Assembly: GCA_964387985.1 (NCBI GenBank)
Contig: CAYLZG010000006.1
Span: forward strand, 6,372-70,371
From: JALOOB01 sp964387985
Lineage (GTDB): Bacteria > Chloroflexota > Anaerolineae > CG2-30-64-16
Reading direction: 5' to 3'
Length of the DNA: 64,000 bases
How positions within the stretch are numbered: the stretch's first letter is position 1; each line of letters begins with the position of its first letter. Positions 9,401 through 17,408 of the stretch are shown one piece after another. A program made the translations under genes and the position numbers. Under the pieces are notes generated by a model. That model ran no database searches. It saw only the letters and a program-made list of their open reading frames with translations, and was not told the DNA's origin.

Positions 9401-9963
9401 TTCAGCTCTTCGATCTTGCGGATTTCGTGACTGGTGCGGAAACCGTCGAAAAAGTGTACGAACGGCACCCGCGACCGCAAGGTTGCAGCCTGGGCGATCA
9501 ACGCCAGATCCATGACCTCTTGCGGATTGTTGGAACAGAGCATTGCCCAGCCGGTGGAGCGTGCCGACATCACATCGCTGTGATCGCCGAAGATGGACAG
9601 GGCATGTGCGGCCAGCGCACGGGCGGCAACATGAAAGACCGTCGAGGTCAATTCTCCGGCGATCTTGAACATGTTGGGGATCATCAACAGGAGGCCCTGC
9701 GATGCGGTGAACGTGGTGGTGAGTGAGCCGGTCTGCAGCGCACCGTGTACGGCGCCGGCCGCCCCACCCTCCGATTGCATCTCAACCACCAGGGGCACCG
9801 TGCCCCAGATGTTCTTGCGATCTTCAGCGCTCCAGGCATCTGCCCATTCGCCCATATTGCTGGACGGCGTGATTGGATAGATCGCGATGACCTCGTTGGT
9901 CTTGTGGGCAACATAAGCTGCGGCTTCGTTGCCGTCAATCGTCACAATGCGACGTTGTGGCAT
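6421..9963 (-). CDS. nifJ: Pyruvate:ferredoxin (flavodoxin) oxidoreductase, single-chain
   Basis: A 1180-residue fused PFOR that oxidatively decarboxylates pyruvate with CoA to acetyl-CoA, reducing ferredoxin. Visible are YPITPSSNMGEWAD near residue 30 (domain I pyruvate/TPP region), two ferredoxin clusters CIQCGKCALVCP (about 686) and CTGCGLCVENCP (about 744), CAGCGETPYVK (about 821) and the TPP-binding block GGDGWAYDIGYGGLDHV...DTQVYSNTGGQ (from about 968). Length matches the homodimeric bacterial enzyme. Two ATGs are in frame; the second (9963, MPQRRIV) is preferred because GGAGG is 7 nt before it and only 1-2 nt before the first (9969). It implies anaerobic or microaerobic acetyl-CoA metabolism. 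Confidence 0.97.
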   Translation of the reverse strand: MPQRRIVTIDGNEAAAYVAHKTNEVIAIYPITPSSNMGEWADAWSAEDRKNIWGTVPLVVEMQSEGGAAGAVHGALQTGSLTTTFTASQGLLLMIPNMFKIAGELTSTVFHVAARALAAHALSIFGDHSDVMSARSTGWAMLCSNNPQEVMDLALIAQAATLRSRVPFVHFFDGFRTSHEIRKIEELNDDVIRAMMDDELVLAHRQRGLTPERPVIRGTAQNPDVYFQGREASNPYYLSVPQIVQDEMDKFAALAGREYKLFDYVGAPDADRVIVLMGSAADIAHETAHELADCCGEKVGVVKVHLYRPFSIEHLMAAIPSTTKIITALDRCKEPGSAGEPLYQDILTAIAETGRAIKVLGGRYGLASKEFTAAMVKGVFDNMAAGTPKNHFTIGINDDVTHTSLSYDPSYTVESKRGVRALFYGLGSDGTVGANHNSIRIIGQETDNYAQGYFFYDSKKAGTVTTSHLRFGPEPIRLSNLIESANFIACHQWVFLERVKVLAKAEPGATFLLASPYGPDEVWDHLPREVQEQIVAKKLRFYVIDAVGVARATGMGSRINTIMQTCFFAISGVLPRDEAIERIKESIRHTYGKRGEIVVQQNFAAVDHTLSHLYEVHYPNEITSNIRMESPVSDEAPAFVKDVTAQIIAGDGESLPVSAFPVDGTWPTATTQWEKRNLALEIPVWDPSLCIQCGKCALVCPHAAIRTKAYSPESLAGAPDTFKSMDYKSRDLPGMKYTVQVAPEDCTGCGLCVENCPAKNKSQPKFKAINMEPQPPLRFSERANFEFFLDLPELDRTLIPLNTVKNSQLLQPLFEFSGACAGCGETPYVKLVSQLFGDRAIVANATGCSSIYGANLPTTPWAQDKNGRGPAWANSLFEDNAEFGMGFRLTINKQNEFAREIIHDHRDVLGDVLVDALMSAEQTSEKGIAEQRERVAALKEKIAGLNDSWAIQLKGIADMLVKRSVWIIGGDGWAYDIGYGGLDHVLASGLDVNVLVLDTQVYSNTGGQASKATPRAAVARFAAGGKPASKKDLGAIAMSQGTIYVAQVAMGASDNQTVKAFLEAEAYPGPSLIIAYSHCINHGFNMINGMTQQKLAVDSAAWPIYRYNPANVAAGKNPLTLDSKAPKIPLKDYVYNETRYSSLARRDEERAEMLLKLAQEDVLARWRQLEQMAALSFEKE

Positions 9964-10143
9964 GTGCATTCCTCCGAATCGTAAGTGGGCTTAGATTAAG
10001 ACATGCGCCGGGCTACAGATCAGCGTGGAACTCGATAGAGGCAGCAACCTATCTGTGGCCGTGCGAAAGAAATCCAAACTGCGCGACAAAACCGACCCCG
10101 CCTCCGCGGGATCAGATGCTGGCACAAGAGTTGCTTTTTCAAC

Positions 10144-10195
10144 AGTATAAGGATAACACCATGTGTTGAGTCAGGGTATGACACGCGTCATGTCA
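10144..10195 (-). promoter_or_regulatory. Candidate nifJ promoter with two inverted repeats
   Basis: On the minus strand TATACT (10149-10144) is a good -10; the best -35 is CTGACT 19 nt upstream. The + strand inverted repeat AACAC-CAT-GTGTT (10155-10167) lies in the spacer, and TGACACGCGTCATGTCA (10179-10195; arms TGACA/TGTCA) lies just upstream. They could be sites for a redox- or carbon-responsive regulator. No specific regulator is recognised. Confidence 0.45.
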
Positions 10196-10262
10196 CACTT
10201 TTTTGGACGAACGTCGCCCTTCCGGACGCGACAGCGGGCTGCCAGCTCACGTATTAACTTCA

Positions 10263-10303
10263 TTGACAAACCTCGGTCCTGATGATTCAATCCCTTCAGG
10301 AGG
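10263..10303 (+). promoter_or_regulatory. Candidate lhr promoter and ribosome-binding site
   Basis: TTGACA (10263-10268) with a 17-nt spacer to TTCAAT (10286-10291), then AGGAGG (10298-10303) 6 nt before the lhr ATG. The -10 is weak (4 of 6), so the leader would be very short. Confidence 0.5.
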
Positions 10304-10309
10304 GAAAAC

Positions 10310-13300
10310 ATGAGCGTTGTCGCCGCGCCGGGTCAAGCGCACAGCGCGCTTGCGAATTTCTCCTTGCCGGTTCGCCGCTGGTTCGAGGCTAATTTCGGTG
10401 AGGCGACACCACCGCAGGCCGAGGGCTGGCCGGCGATTGCACGCGGCGACCATACGCTCATCCTCGCGCCCACCGGTTCCGGCAAGACCCTGGCGGCCTT
10501 TCTGTGGGGGATCGACGAGATCTATCGGGAGCTGCACTCGGGGGCGGCACAGGGAGTGCGCCTGCTCTACATCTCGCCCCTCAAGGCACTGAACAATGAC
10601 ATCGAGCGCAACCTTCGCGCACCTCTGGCAGGCATACGTTCAGAAGCTGCCCGACTGGATCAGCCGTTGCCTCCGCTGCGCGTCGCGGTGCGAACGGGCG
10701 ACACGCCCGGCCATGCGCGCACTGCGATGGTGAGGCAGCCGCCTCATATCCTGATTACCACCCCTGAGTCGCTCTACCTCATTCTGACCAGCCCGCGCGG
10801 CCGGGAAATGCTGCGCACCGTGCGCAGCGTCATCGTGGATGAAATCCATACCCTTGTCGGCGAGAAGCGCGGTGTCCATCTGGCGCTCAGCCTTGAACGG
10901 CTGGAGAACCTTGCGGGACATCCCATCCAGCGTATCGGCCTTTCAGCCACGATCCGGCCCCTGGAAGAGGCCGCACGTTTCCTGGGTGGGCAGGATGGCC
11001 TCGGCCAGTCGCGGCCCGTGACTATCGTCGATACGGGGTACAAGAAACCGCTCGACCTCCAGGTTGTGATGCCCGTCGAGGACTTCCGTGATCTGCCTGG
11101 CGGGTCTATCTGGCCGTCGGTCATCCCGCAAGTGCTCGGCGATGTCATGCGACATCGCACCACACTGATCTTTGCCAACAACCGGCGCCTGGCAGAACGC
11201 ACGGCAGACCGCCTCAACGCGCAGATCGAAGCCGAGCGCTCCGAGGAAATTGAGCCCGGCTCCACGGAGGCCCTTGCACCGGACGGTGTCATGCGCGACA
11301 AAGGTATCTTCGCCATCGGCACGGAAGGACCCATCAAGGCCCACCATGGCAGCACCTCCAGAGAATCCCGGCGTGAGATGGAAGAGGCGCTCAAGGCGGG
11401 CAAGCTTCCCGCGTTGGTCTCAACTGGCACCCTCGAATTGGGCATCGATATCGGTGCGGTCGACCTGGTGGTGCAACTGCAGGCGCCGCGCAGTGTCGCC
11501 CAGGGCCTGCAGCGCGTGGGCCGCTCGGGTCACCTGGTCGGCCAGACCAGCAAGGGACGTATCTATGCCACCCACCAGGAGGACCTGGTTGAGGCCGCGG
11601 CCGTGGTTCGCGGGATGCTCGACGGTGCCGTAGAGCCTACGAGGGCGCCGGCGAACGCGCTCGATGTCCTCGCTCAGCAGATCATCGCTGCGGTTGCCGT
11701 CGACGAGTGGGACAGCGGCGCACTCTATAACCTGGTGCGCTGCGCCTATCCCTATCGTGACCTCTCGCTCAGTGCATGGGAATCGGTTCTGTTCATGGTT
11801 TCCGGCCGGTTCCAGGCCTTCGGTGGTCCAGGGCACGCTTCGTTGCGAGCGCGCATCGCGTGGGATCGGACGACCGATCGCCTGGCCCCGCTGCCCGGCA
11901 CGCGGCTCCTGGCTCTCTCGAACGCTGGCACGATTCCGGATACGGGCGCCTACGATGTGTACCTGGCGGACGGCAGGACGAAGGTCGGCACGCTGGATGA
12001 AGAGTTTATCTTCGAGACGCGTCCCGGCGATGTGTTCATGTTGGGTTCCAGCGTCTGGCGCGTGCGGGCGCTGGAGAACGACCGGGTGGTCGTGGAGGGC
12101 GCAGCCGGCCACCTGCCGCGGATGCCTTTCTGGAAGGGTGATTATCCCTGGCGCTCCTATGAGCTGGGCGCGCGCATCGGCCAGTTGCGCCGCGCGGTTG
12201 TAGATGAGATCCGGCGGCGGGGGGGTGACCGCGAGGGAATGATCGAGTGGCTGCGCACCGAGTTCAGCCTGGATCTCAACTCGGCGCGAACCCTGCTTGA
12301 TTATGTCAGCCGCCAGGTCGAGGCGCTCGGTGCGATCTCAGCGGACGATACGATTATCGTCGAAACGTTTTTCGATGCAGTCGGCGAGGCGCGTGTCGTA
12401 GTCCATTCTCCCTTCGGCGGCCGGATCAACGGCGCCTGGTCGCTGGCGTTGGTCGACGCGCTCAAGGAACGCACCAGCATAACGGTCGAGAGCATGGTCA
12501 GCGATGACGGCATCCTCCTGCGCTTTCCCGGCGCGGTGCTGGGAGCCGCCGACGCGGCTGCACTGGCTGCGGGCATGCCCCACGAGGCTGCGTTCGCAGG
12601 CATCGACCTGTCCGTACCCGGGCAGATCGTCGCGGAGATGTCGCCGCGCGAAGCCCGCCAGCGCATCCTGCGCGAGCTTCCAAACTCGGCTGTATTCGGT
12701 GCGCGGTTCCGCGCGAACGCGACCCGCGCGCTGCTTCTGCCTCGTTCGCGCGGCCATAAGCGCACGCCCTTCTGGCTGCAACGGCTCAAGGCGCGTGATC
12801 TGCTCGCGACGGTCTGCAACCTGCCCGAATTCCCCCTGATGGCTGAGACTTATCGGGACTGTCTGCGCGACGTGATGGACCTGGGTCATCTCGACGAGTT
12901 ACTGGCCAACATCGAAGCTGGCCGCGTCAGGGTGATGCCCGTCCAGACGCGCGTCCCATCGCCCCTGGCCGCAGGGCTGCTCTACCAGTTCATCAGCACC
13001 TACATGTACGAGTGGGACACACCCAAGGCCGAACAGCAGCTACAGTCCCTGGCCCTGAGACGGGAACTGGTGGAGGATCTGCTCGAGGGTTCCGATTCCG
13101 GCCGGCTGCCGCTCAGGCCCGAGGCGGTGGAGAACGTCATTGCTGATGCGGGACACACGGCCGATCAGCGCCGGGCGCGCACTGCCGATGAGCTGGCTGT
13201 GCTCCTCCTTGAGTTAGGCGATCTGACCGACGCGGAGATCGCGGAACGCAGTGCTTCCGACTCCCGTCCATGGCTCGCCGAGCTGGCCGAGCGCGGGACG

Positions 13301-15247
13301 ATCGTTCGCCTGGGCGCCGGACCTCGCTGGGTTTCCGCCGAGTTGGCCGGCGAGTATGCGGCCCTGTATCCTGGGCCGACCCACGAAGCCGTGCAGTCGC
13401 CAGCCTTGCATCCTGAGCGGAGCCACGAAGTGGCGCAGTCGAAGGACGCCCATGGCGCGCATCTCGAATCCATCCTGAGCCGGTGGCTGCGTTGGTCCGG
13501 CCCTGTCACGCGGACCGCCATTCTCGGCCGTTACCCCTTCGCGGCGGACTTGCTGGATACCACGTTGGACCGGCTGCTTGCCGCTCACACCATCGTGCAG
13601 GGCCATTTCTCGGTGGAGGGCGGCGAGCCAGAGTATTGCGACCGGCAGTTGTTCGAAAGGTTCTACCGCCGAACCCTTAGCTTGCTTCGCCACGAAGTCC
13701 AGCCTGCACCCCTGGCGGCCTACCAGGCTTTTCTTCTTCGTTGGCAAGGGGTTGGGCCGGCGCAGCCAACTGAGGCACGCAGTGTGGATGAAGCCATGCG
13801 GCAGTTGCGCGGCCTGGCGCTGCCTGCGGTGGCATGGGAGCGGGAGGTGCTCCCCGGCCGCGTCTCACGCGATGGTTGGCGCGATCTGGACGGGCTGGTG
13901 CAGGCGGGGGAGTACGTCTGGGTTGTTGCGGGCAGCGAAGGTGGCCGGGCGGAAGTACGCTTCATCGCGCGCCGTGAGGGCAGTCTCTTCCTCTCGGATC
14001 TGCCGAACGCCTTGCCTCCGGGACCAGCGGGCGAGGTGGTCGCCTATCTGAAAGCCGAGGGCCCTTCGTTTTTTGCTGACATCCAGGGAGGCACCCGACT
14101 GGGTGCGGGGGCGCTGCGGGACGCACTCCGGCAGTTAGCCCTGGCCGGAGTGCTCACCGGCGAGGATCTCTGGGCGCTGGCAGCCGTGCTGCGGGTGCGC
14201 GGCGGGCCAGCCGAGCCGCGGCCAATGAGCGCGCTCGAGGAAGACCTGGCAGCCCGTCTCTCTCAGAAGGGTGGCTCCCGATCGTCTCGGCCGGTCGGTC
14301 GCGGGAGAGGCCGTGCGACGATGTCGCAGCAGCGTTACCGCGATCTCAGGCGGAGCATCGGGCAGCGAATGGACGCTGAAGCAGAATGGGAACAGGCCTG
14401 GCTGGGCCGGTGGTCGCTGGTGAGCAGGACAGCGGTCATGGGGCCGGCCCTGCGGGTCGATGAGCGAGCCCTGGGCCTTGCCCGGCTTGCCCTGGATCGT
14501 TACGGGATCATCACACCGGAGATCATCGCGCGGTTTGAGAGTCGTTGGGCGTGGACCGGCGAAGAAGCGGACGCAAGGCCCGTGCGGGAGCTTTGGGAAA
14601 GCCGCAAAGTGCCAGCCGGACCATCTGAGCTTCGCGCGCCGCACGAGGCGCCCTGGAACTGGGGCGAGCTGTCAGAGCAGTTGCGGCGCATGGAACTGCG
14701 CGGCGAGGTGCGCCGGGGGTACTTCGTCAGCGGCTTGTCGGGCGTTCAGTATGCGTTGCCCCAGGCCTTGGAGGCGCTGCGCGATGCGCGGGCTGCGTTG
14801 GCAACCGGCGACAAGGTCGTCGTCCTGTCTGCGCTCGATCCTGCCAACCTGTATGGCGGAGATCTCGGGACGGTGAGTGCAGGGTCTGCAGAGCGGCTGG
14901 ATGGCGAAGAGGTCGCGGTTGAACAAGGTGCAGCTCTCTCTGGAGCCGATTCTTCATCGACTGTCTTGCGCTTCGCGCGGGTGCCGTCGACGCACGTCGC
15001 GCTGTGGCAGGGTGTGCCGGTGCTGGTGGGCGAGGACAGCGGCGCGCGGCTGAGTGCTGCGGAGGTGAGCGATGATGTGTTGCGTGAGGCCCTGCAGCGC
15101 TACCTGAATCGTCATGCCGCGCCCCGGCGCGTGGCCATCGAGACGTGGAATAGTGGGCCGGTCATCGGCAGCCGTGGCGAGGCGCTGTTGCGTGAGCTGG
15201 GAGCCAGCCGCAGCCCGGCCGGGTTGGACTGGTGGCTGGCGGGGTAA
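10310..15247 (+). CDS. lhr: Lhr-type large ATP-dependent helicase (full length)
   Basis: A 1645-residue superfamily 2 helicase implicated in DNA repair. Motifs: Walker A APTGSGKT (residues 53-60), VDEIHTL (about 176), GLSATI, STGTLELGIDIGAVDLVVQ and QRVGRSGH. A winged-helix and Lhr core region follow (WPSVIPQV... through YQFISTYMYEWDTPKAEQQL), then a long C-terminal region as in E. coli Lhr (about 1540 residues); in full-length Lhr that region has been linked to uracil-DNA glycosylase activity. Unusual here is a near-duplicate 14-residue insertion at about 1020-1047 encoded by a palindromic repeat (13367-13450), between the core and the C-terminal part. It is divergent from nifJ and convergent with the second BMP operon. 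Confidence 0.95.
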   Translation: MSVVAAPGQAHSALANFSLPVRRWFEANFGEATPPQAEGWPAIARGDHTLILAPTGSGKTLAAFLWGIDEIYRELHSGAAQGVRLLYISPLKALNNDIERNLRAPLAGIRSEAARLDQPLPPLRVAVRTGDTPGHARTAMVRQPPHILITTPESLYLILTSPRGREMLRTVRSVIVDEIHTLVGEKRGVHLALSLERLENLAGHPIQRIGLSATIRPLEEAARFLGGQDGLGQSRPVTIVDTGYKKPLDLQVVMPVEDFRDLPGGSIWPSVIPQVLGDVMRHRTTLIFANNRRLAERTADRLNAQIEAERSEEIEPGSTEALAPDGVMRDKGIFAIGTEGPIKAHHGSTSRESRREMEEALKAGKLPALVSTGTLELGIDIGAVDLVVQLQAPRSVAQGLQRVGRSGHLVGQTSKGRIYATHQEDLVEAAAVVRGMLDGAVEPTRAPANALDVLAQQIIAAVAVDEWDSGALYNLVRCAYPYRDLSLSAWESVLFMVSGRFQAFGGPGHASLRARIAWDRTTDRLAPLPGTRLLALSNAGTIPDTGAYDVYLADGRTKVGTLDEEFIFETRPGDVFMLGSSVWRVRALENDRVVVEGAAGHLPRMPFWKGDYPWRSYELGARIGQLRRAVVDEIRRRGGDREGMIEWLRTEFSLDLNSARTLLDYVSRQVEALGAISADDTIIVETFFDAVGEARVVVHSPFGGRINGAWSLALVDALKERTSITVESMVSDDGILLRFPGAVLGAADAAALAAGMPHEAAFAGIDLSVPGQIVAEMSPREARQRILRELPNSAVFGARFRANATRALLLPRSRGHKRTPFWLQRLKARDLLATVCNLPEFPLMAETYRDCLRDVMDLGHLDELLANIEAGRVRVMPVQTRVPSPLAAGLLYQFISTYMYEWDTPKAEQQLQSLALRRELVEDLLEGSDSGRLPLRPEAVENVIADAGHTADQRRARTADELAVLLLELGDLTDAEIAERSASDSRPWLAELAERGTIVRLGAGPRWVSAELAGEYAALYPGPTHEAVQSPALHPERSHEVAQSKDAHGAHLESILSRWLRWSGPVTRTAILGRYPFAADLLDTTLDRLLAAHTIVQGHFSVEGGEPEYCDRQLFERFYRRTLSLLRHEVQPAPLAAYQAFLLRWQGVGPAQPTEARSVDEAMRQLRGLALPAVAWEREVLPGRVSRDGWRDLDGLVQAGEYVWVVAGSEGGRAEVRFIARREGSLFLSDLPNALPPGPAGEVVAYLKAEGPSFFADIQGGTRLGAGALRDALRQLALAGVLTGEDLWALAAVLRVRGGPAEPRPMSALEEDLAARLSQKGGSRSSRPVGRGRGRATMSQQRYRDLRRSIGQRMDAEAEWEQAWLGRWSLVSRTAVMGPALRVDERALGLARLALDRYGIITPEIIARFESRWAWTGEEADARPVRELWESRKVPAGPSELRAPHEAPWNWGELSEQLRRMELRGEVRRGYFVSGLSGVQYALPQALEALRDARAALATGDKVVVLSALDPANLYGGDLGTVSAGSAERLDGEEVAVEQGAALSGADSSSTVLRFARVPSTHVALWQGVPVLVGEDSGARLSAAEVSDDVLREALQRYLNRHAAPRRVAIETWNSGPVIGSRGEALLRELGASRSPAGLDWWLAG
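13367..13450. repeat. In-frame tandem copy of a 42-bp palindromic repeat inside lhr
   Basis: Two 42-bp copies, 13367-13408 and 13409-13450, are similar over most of their length. Each starts (T/C)ATCCTG and contains CCACGAAG then GCAGTCG. Copy 2 contains a GCCAC-GAA-GTGGC hairpin (13422-13434) within CCTGAGCG...CAGTCGAAGG, a sequence style typical of interspersed small palindromic elements. The repeat length is a multiple of three, so the frame is kept, adding about 28 residues at an interdomain site. Confidence 0.7.
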
Positions 15248-15262
15248 GGTCGCCAGACGCGA

Positions 15263-15295
15263 ACGTGCGGGACACTTCGCCAGTGCCCCGCACGT
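15263..15295. terminator. Bidirectional terminator between lhr and the second BMP operon
   Basis: A 14-bp stem with one mismatch: ACGTGCGGGACACT (15263-15276), 5-nt loop, AGTGCCCCGCACGT (15282-15295). It lies 15 nt after the lhr stop and 17 nt from the convergent permease stop. There is no long T-tract, so it may act with Rho or as a 3' end stabiliser. Confidence 0.65.
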
Positions 15296-15312
15296 GACAG
15301 CCGGTGGACTTG

Positions 15313-16281
15313 CTACCGCCCGCGTTCCCCTCGCACGTACGGCAACCCCAGTGCAGCCGGCGCGCCCATGCGTTTCTTCATGGCCGCGCGTGAGCCGATC
15401 ACCAGGATGATAATCGTCAGCGCGTAGGGCAGCATCTGCAGGAAGAATCCCGGGCTCTGGGCCCGGAAGGGATTGGGAAACCACAGGAGCATCGTCGGCC
15501 CCTGCAGGTCCAGGATTAGCCGCCGCAGCGCACCAAATGCGTAGGCGCCGGCCATCGCCCGCCACGGATTCCACTGCGCAAAGATGACCAGGCCGATCGC
15601 AATCCAGCCCTGGCCGGCCGTGGTCAGCTCGCTGAACCAGCCCGGCGAAATGGCCAGGCTGATGGTGGCGCCGGCCAAACCGGCCAGAAGACCGCCGGCG
15701 AACACATAGGCATAACGAAGGCCATAGACACTGATGCCCAACGCATCGGCCGCGGAGGGATACTCACCCACCGCGCGAAGGTGCAGACCGGGCCGCGTCC
15801 GGTTGATGTAGTACCAGACCATGGGGGTCAGCAGGTAGCCGAGGTAGACCAGCACGCTGTGGTTGGTGAAGAAGATGGGTCCCAGTATCGGGATGGCCGA
15901 CAGCCCCGGAACCGTCCAGTTGGGCAGCAGTGCCGTGGTCCCGGCCTTGCTCAAGCCTTCGCCCAGGACCAGGCTGAGACCAACTCCGACGAAGTTAGTG
16001 GCCAGGCCGCTGACGACCTGGTCGGCTTGAAAACTGATTGTGACAACCGCGTGCAGCAGGCTGAGCGCACCCGCGGCCAACATCGCGATCAGCAGCCCTA
16101 GCCAGGGATTGCCCGTGCCGACGGTCACCTTGAACGCGAACATCGCGCCGATCAGCATCATGCCCTCGACGCCCAGGTTCATCACGCCCGAACGTTCGGC
16201 CAGGATCTCGCCGATACTGGCGAAGAGCAATACAGTGCCGGTCGCGACGCCGGCCTGGAGGATGACGATCCAGTCGATCAT
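15313..16281 (-). CDS. ABC transporter permease, BMP/nucleoside type (second permease, operon 2)
   Basis: A 322-residue polytopic protein, paralogue of the permease at 2959-3891. Family blocks are FASIGEILAERSGVMNLGVEGMMLIGAMFAF, ADQVVSGLATNFVGVGLS, GISVYGLRYAYVFAGGLLAGLAGATISLAIS and AQWNPWRAMAGAYAFGALR. It is the last gene of operon 2, 11 nt after the first permease, with AGGAGG before the ATG. It should pair with the product of 16293-17408 to form the importer pore. Confidence 0.92.
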   Translation of the reverse strand: MIDWIVILQAGVATGTVLLFASIGEILAERSGVMNLGVEGMMLIGAMFAFKVTVGTGNPWLGLLIAMLAAGALSLLHAVVTISFQADQVVSGLATNFVGVGLSLVLGEGLSKAGTTALLPNWTVPGLSAIPILGPIFFTNHSVLVYLGYLLTPMVWYYINRTRPGLHLRAVGEYPSAADALGISVYGLRYAYVFAGGLLAGLAGATISLAISPGWFSELTTAGQGWIAIGLVIFAQWNPWRAMAGAYAFGALRRLILDLQGPTMLLWFPNPFRAQSPGFFLQMLPYALTIIILVIGSRAAMKKRMGAPAALGLPYVRGERGR

Positions 16282-16292
16282 GACTAACCTCC

Positions 16293-17408
16293 TCAGCGGC
16301 GCACCAGCCGGATGCGATACCTGAGCAGCACATCACTGGCGATCACGCAGAACAGGATGATCCCCTGCAACATGCGCGGGATGCCGGACGGCTGGATTTC
16401 TCGGCCGGCCAGGAGCAATCCGCCAAACAGGATTGAAACCAGTATCACGGCAACTGGATTCAGCTTCGCTAACCAGGCCACGATGATGCCTGTAAATCCA
16501 TATCCGGGTGAGATGGCGCCCTGTAACCGGTGCACCACGCCTGAAATCTCGGACATGCCCGCGAGCCCAGCCAGGCCGCCCGACAGCATCATCACCAGCA
16601 CGGTGTTGCGGACGATGTCGATGCCGGCGTAGTGCGCCGCGCGGGGATTATCGCCGATCAACCGGATCTCATAGCCCCACTTGCTGCGGTAGACGATGAA
16701 CCAGATCACCGCTGCCGCCACGAGGCCGATCACGATGCCGCCGTGCAACGTCAGGCCGCTGAAGAACGGCACCTGTTTGGCGTAATCCGTCAGCCGGGGC
16801 AGCCATGCGGTCCGGGGAAACATGCGGGACATCTGGAAGCCGCCCTCGCTCCACGCACCAAAGACCCAGAAGAGCACCCACGATGTGGCGATGTAGTTCA
16901 TCATCAATGTAGTGACGACTTCGTTGACGTTGAGCTTGGCCTTCAGGTAGCCGGGGATGAAGCCCCACAGCGCGCCGCAGAGGAAGCCCGCCAGCGCCAT
17001 GGCCAATAACATCAGCGGCCGCGGGGTGGTCGCCGGAAGCAGGGGGATCAGCACAACAGCACTCGCGCCCCAGGCGCCCATATAGAACTGGCCCTCTGCG
17101 CCGATGTTCCACAACCGCATGCGGAATGTGAGTGCACACGCCAGCCCCACCAGGATCAGCGGCGTGGCCTTCACCAGCGTATCGTTGAAAACCCCCACGC
17201 TGCCGAACGCGGCCTTGAGGATGAACTGGTATGACTTGAGCGGCTGCCCGCCGGCTGCCAGGATCACTATGCCGCCGAGGATCAGCGCCACAATGACAGC
17301 GCCGATGGAGGTGGCCGCTGGCAGCCATGCAGGCACGCCGAGGCGCCGCTCCAGGCTTAGCGAAAAGGGAAACTGAGAACCCTTGACGGCTGCATTATCG
17401 GTGGTCAT
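16293..17408 (-). CDS. ABC transporter permease, BMP/nucleoside type (first permease, operon 2)
   Basis: A 371-residue membrane protein of the YufP type. It shows LVGLACALTFRMRLWNIGAEGQFYMGAWGA, GFIPGYLKAKLNVNEVVTTLMMNYIA, YAGIDIVRNTVLVMMLSGGLAGLAGMSEISGVVHRLQG and a C-terminal basic end. Its start overlaps the ATPase stop by 14 nt and is preceded by GGGGGGAA. Compared with the paralogue at 3888-5006 the N-terminus is longer and carries a basic stretch before the first helix. Confidence 0.92.
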   Translation of the reverse strand: MTTDNAAVKGSQFPFSLSLERRLGVPAWLPAATSIGAVIVALILGGIVILAAGGQPLKSYQFILKAAFGSVGVFNDTLVKATPLILVGLACALTFRMRLWNIGAEGQFYMGAWGASAVVLIPLLPATTPRPLMLLAMALAGFLCGALWGFIPGYLKAKLNVNEVVTTLMMNYIATSWVLFWVFGAWSEGGFQMSRMFPRTAWLPRLTDYAKQVPFFSGLTLHGGIVIGLVAAAVIWFIVYRSKWGYEIRLIGDNPRAAHYAGIDIVRNTVLVMMLSGGLAGLAGMSEISGVVHRLQGAISPGYGFTGIIVAWLAKLNPVAVILVSILFGGLLLAGREIQPSGIPRMLQGIILFCVIASDVLLRYRIRLVRR

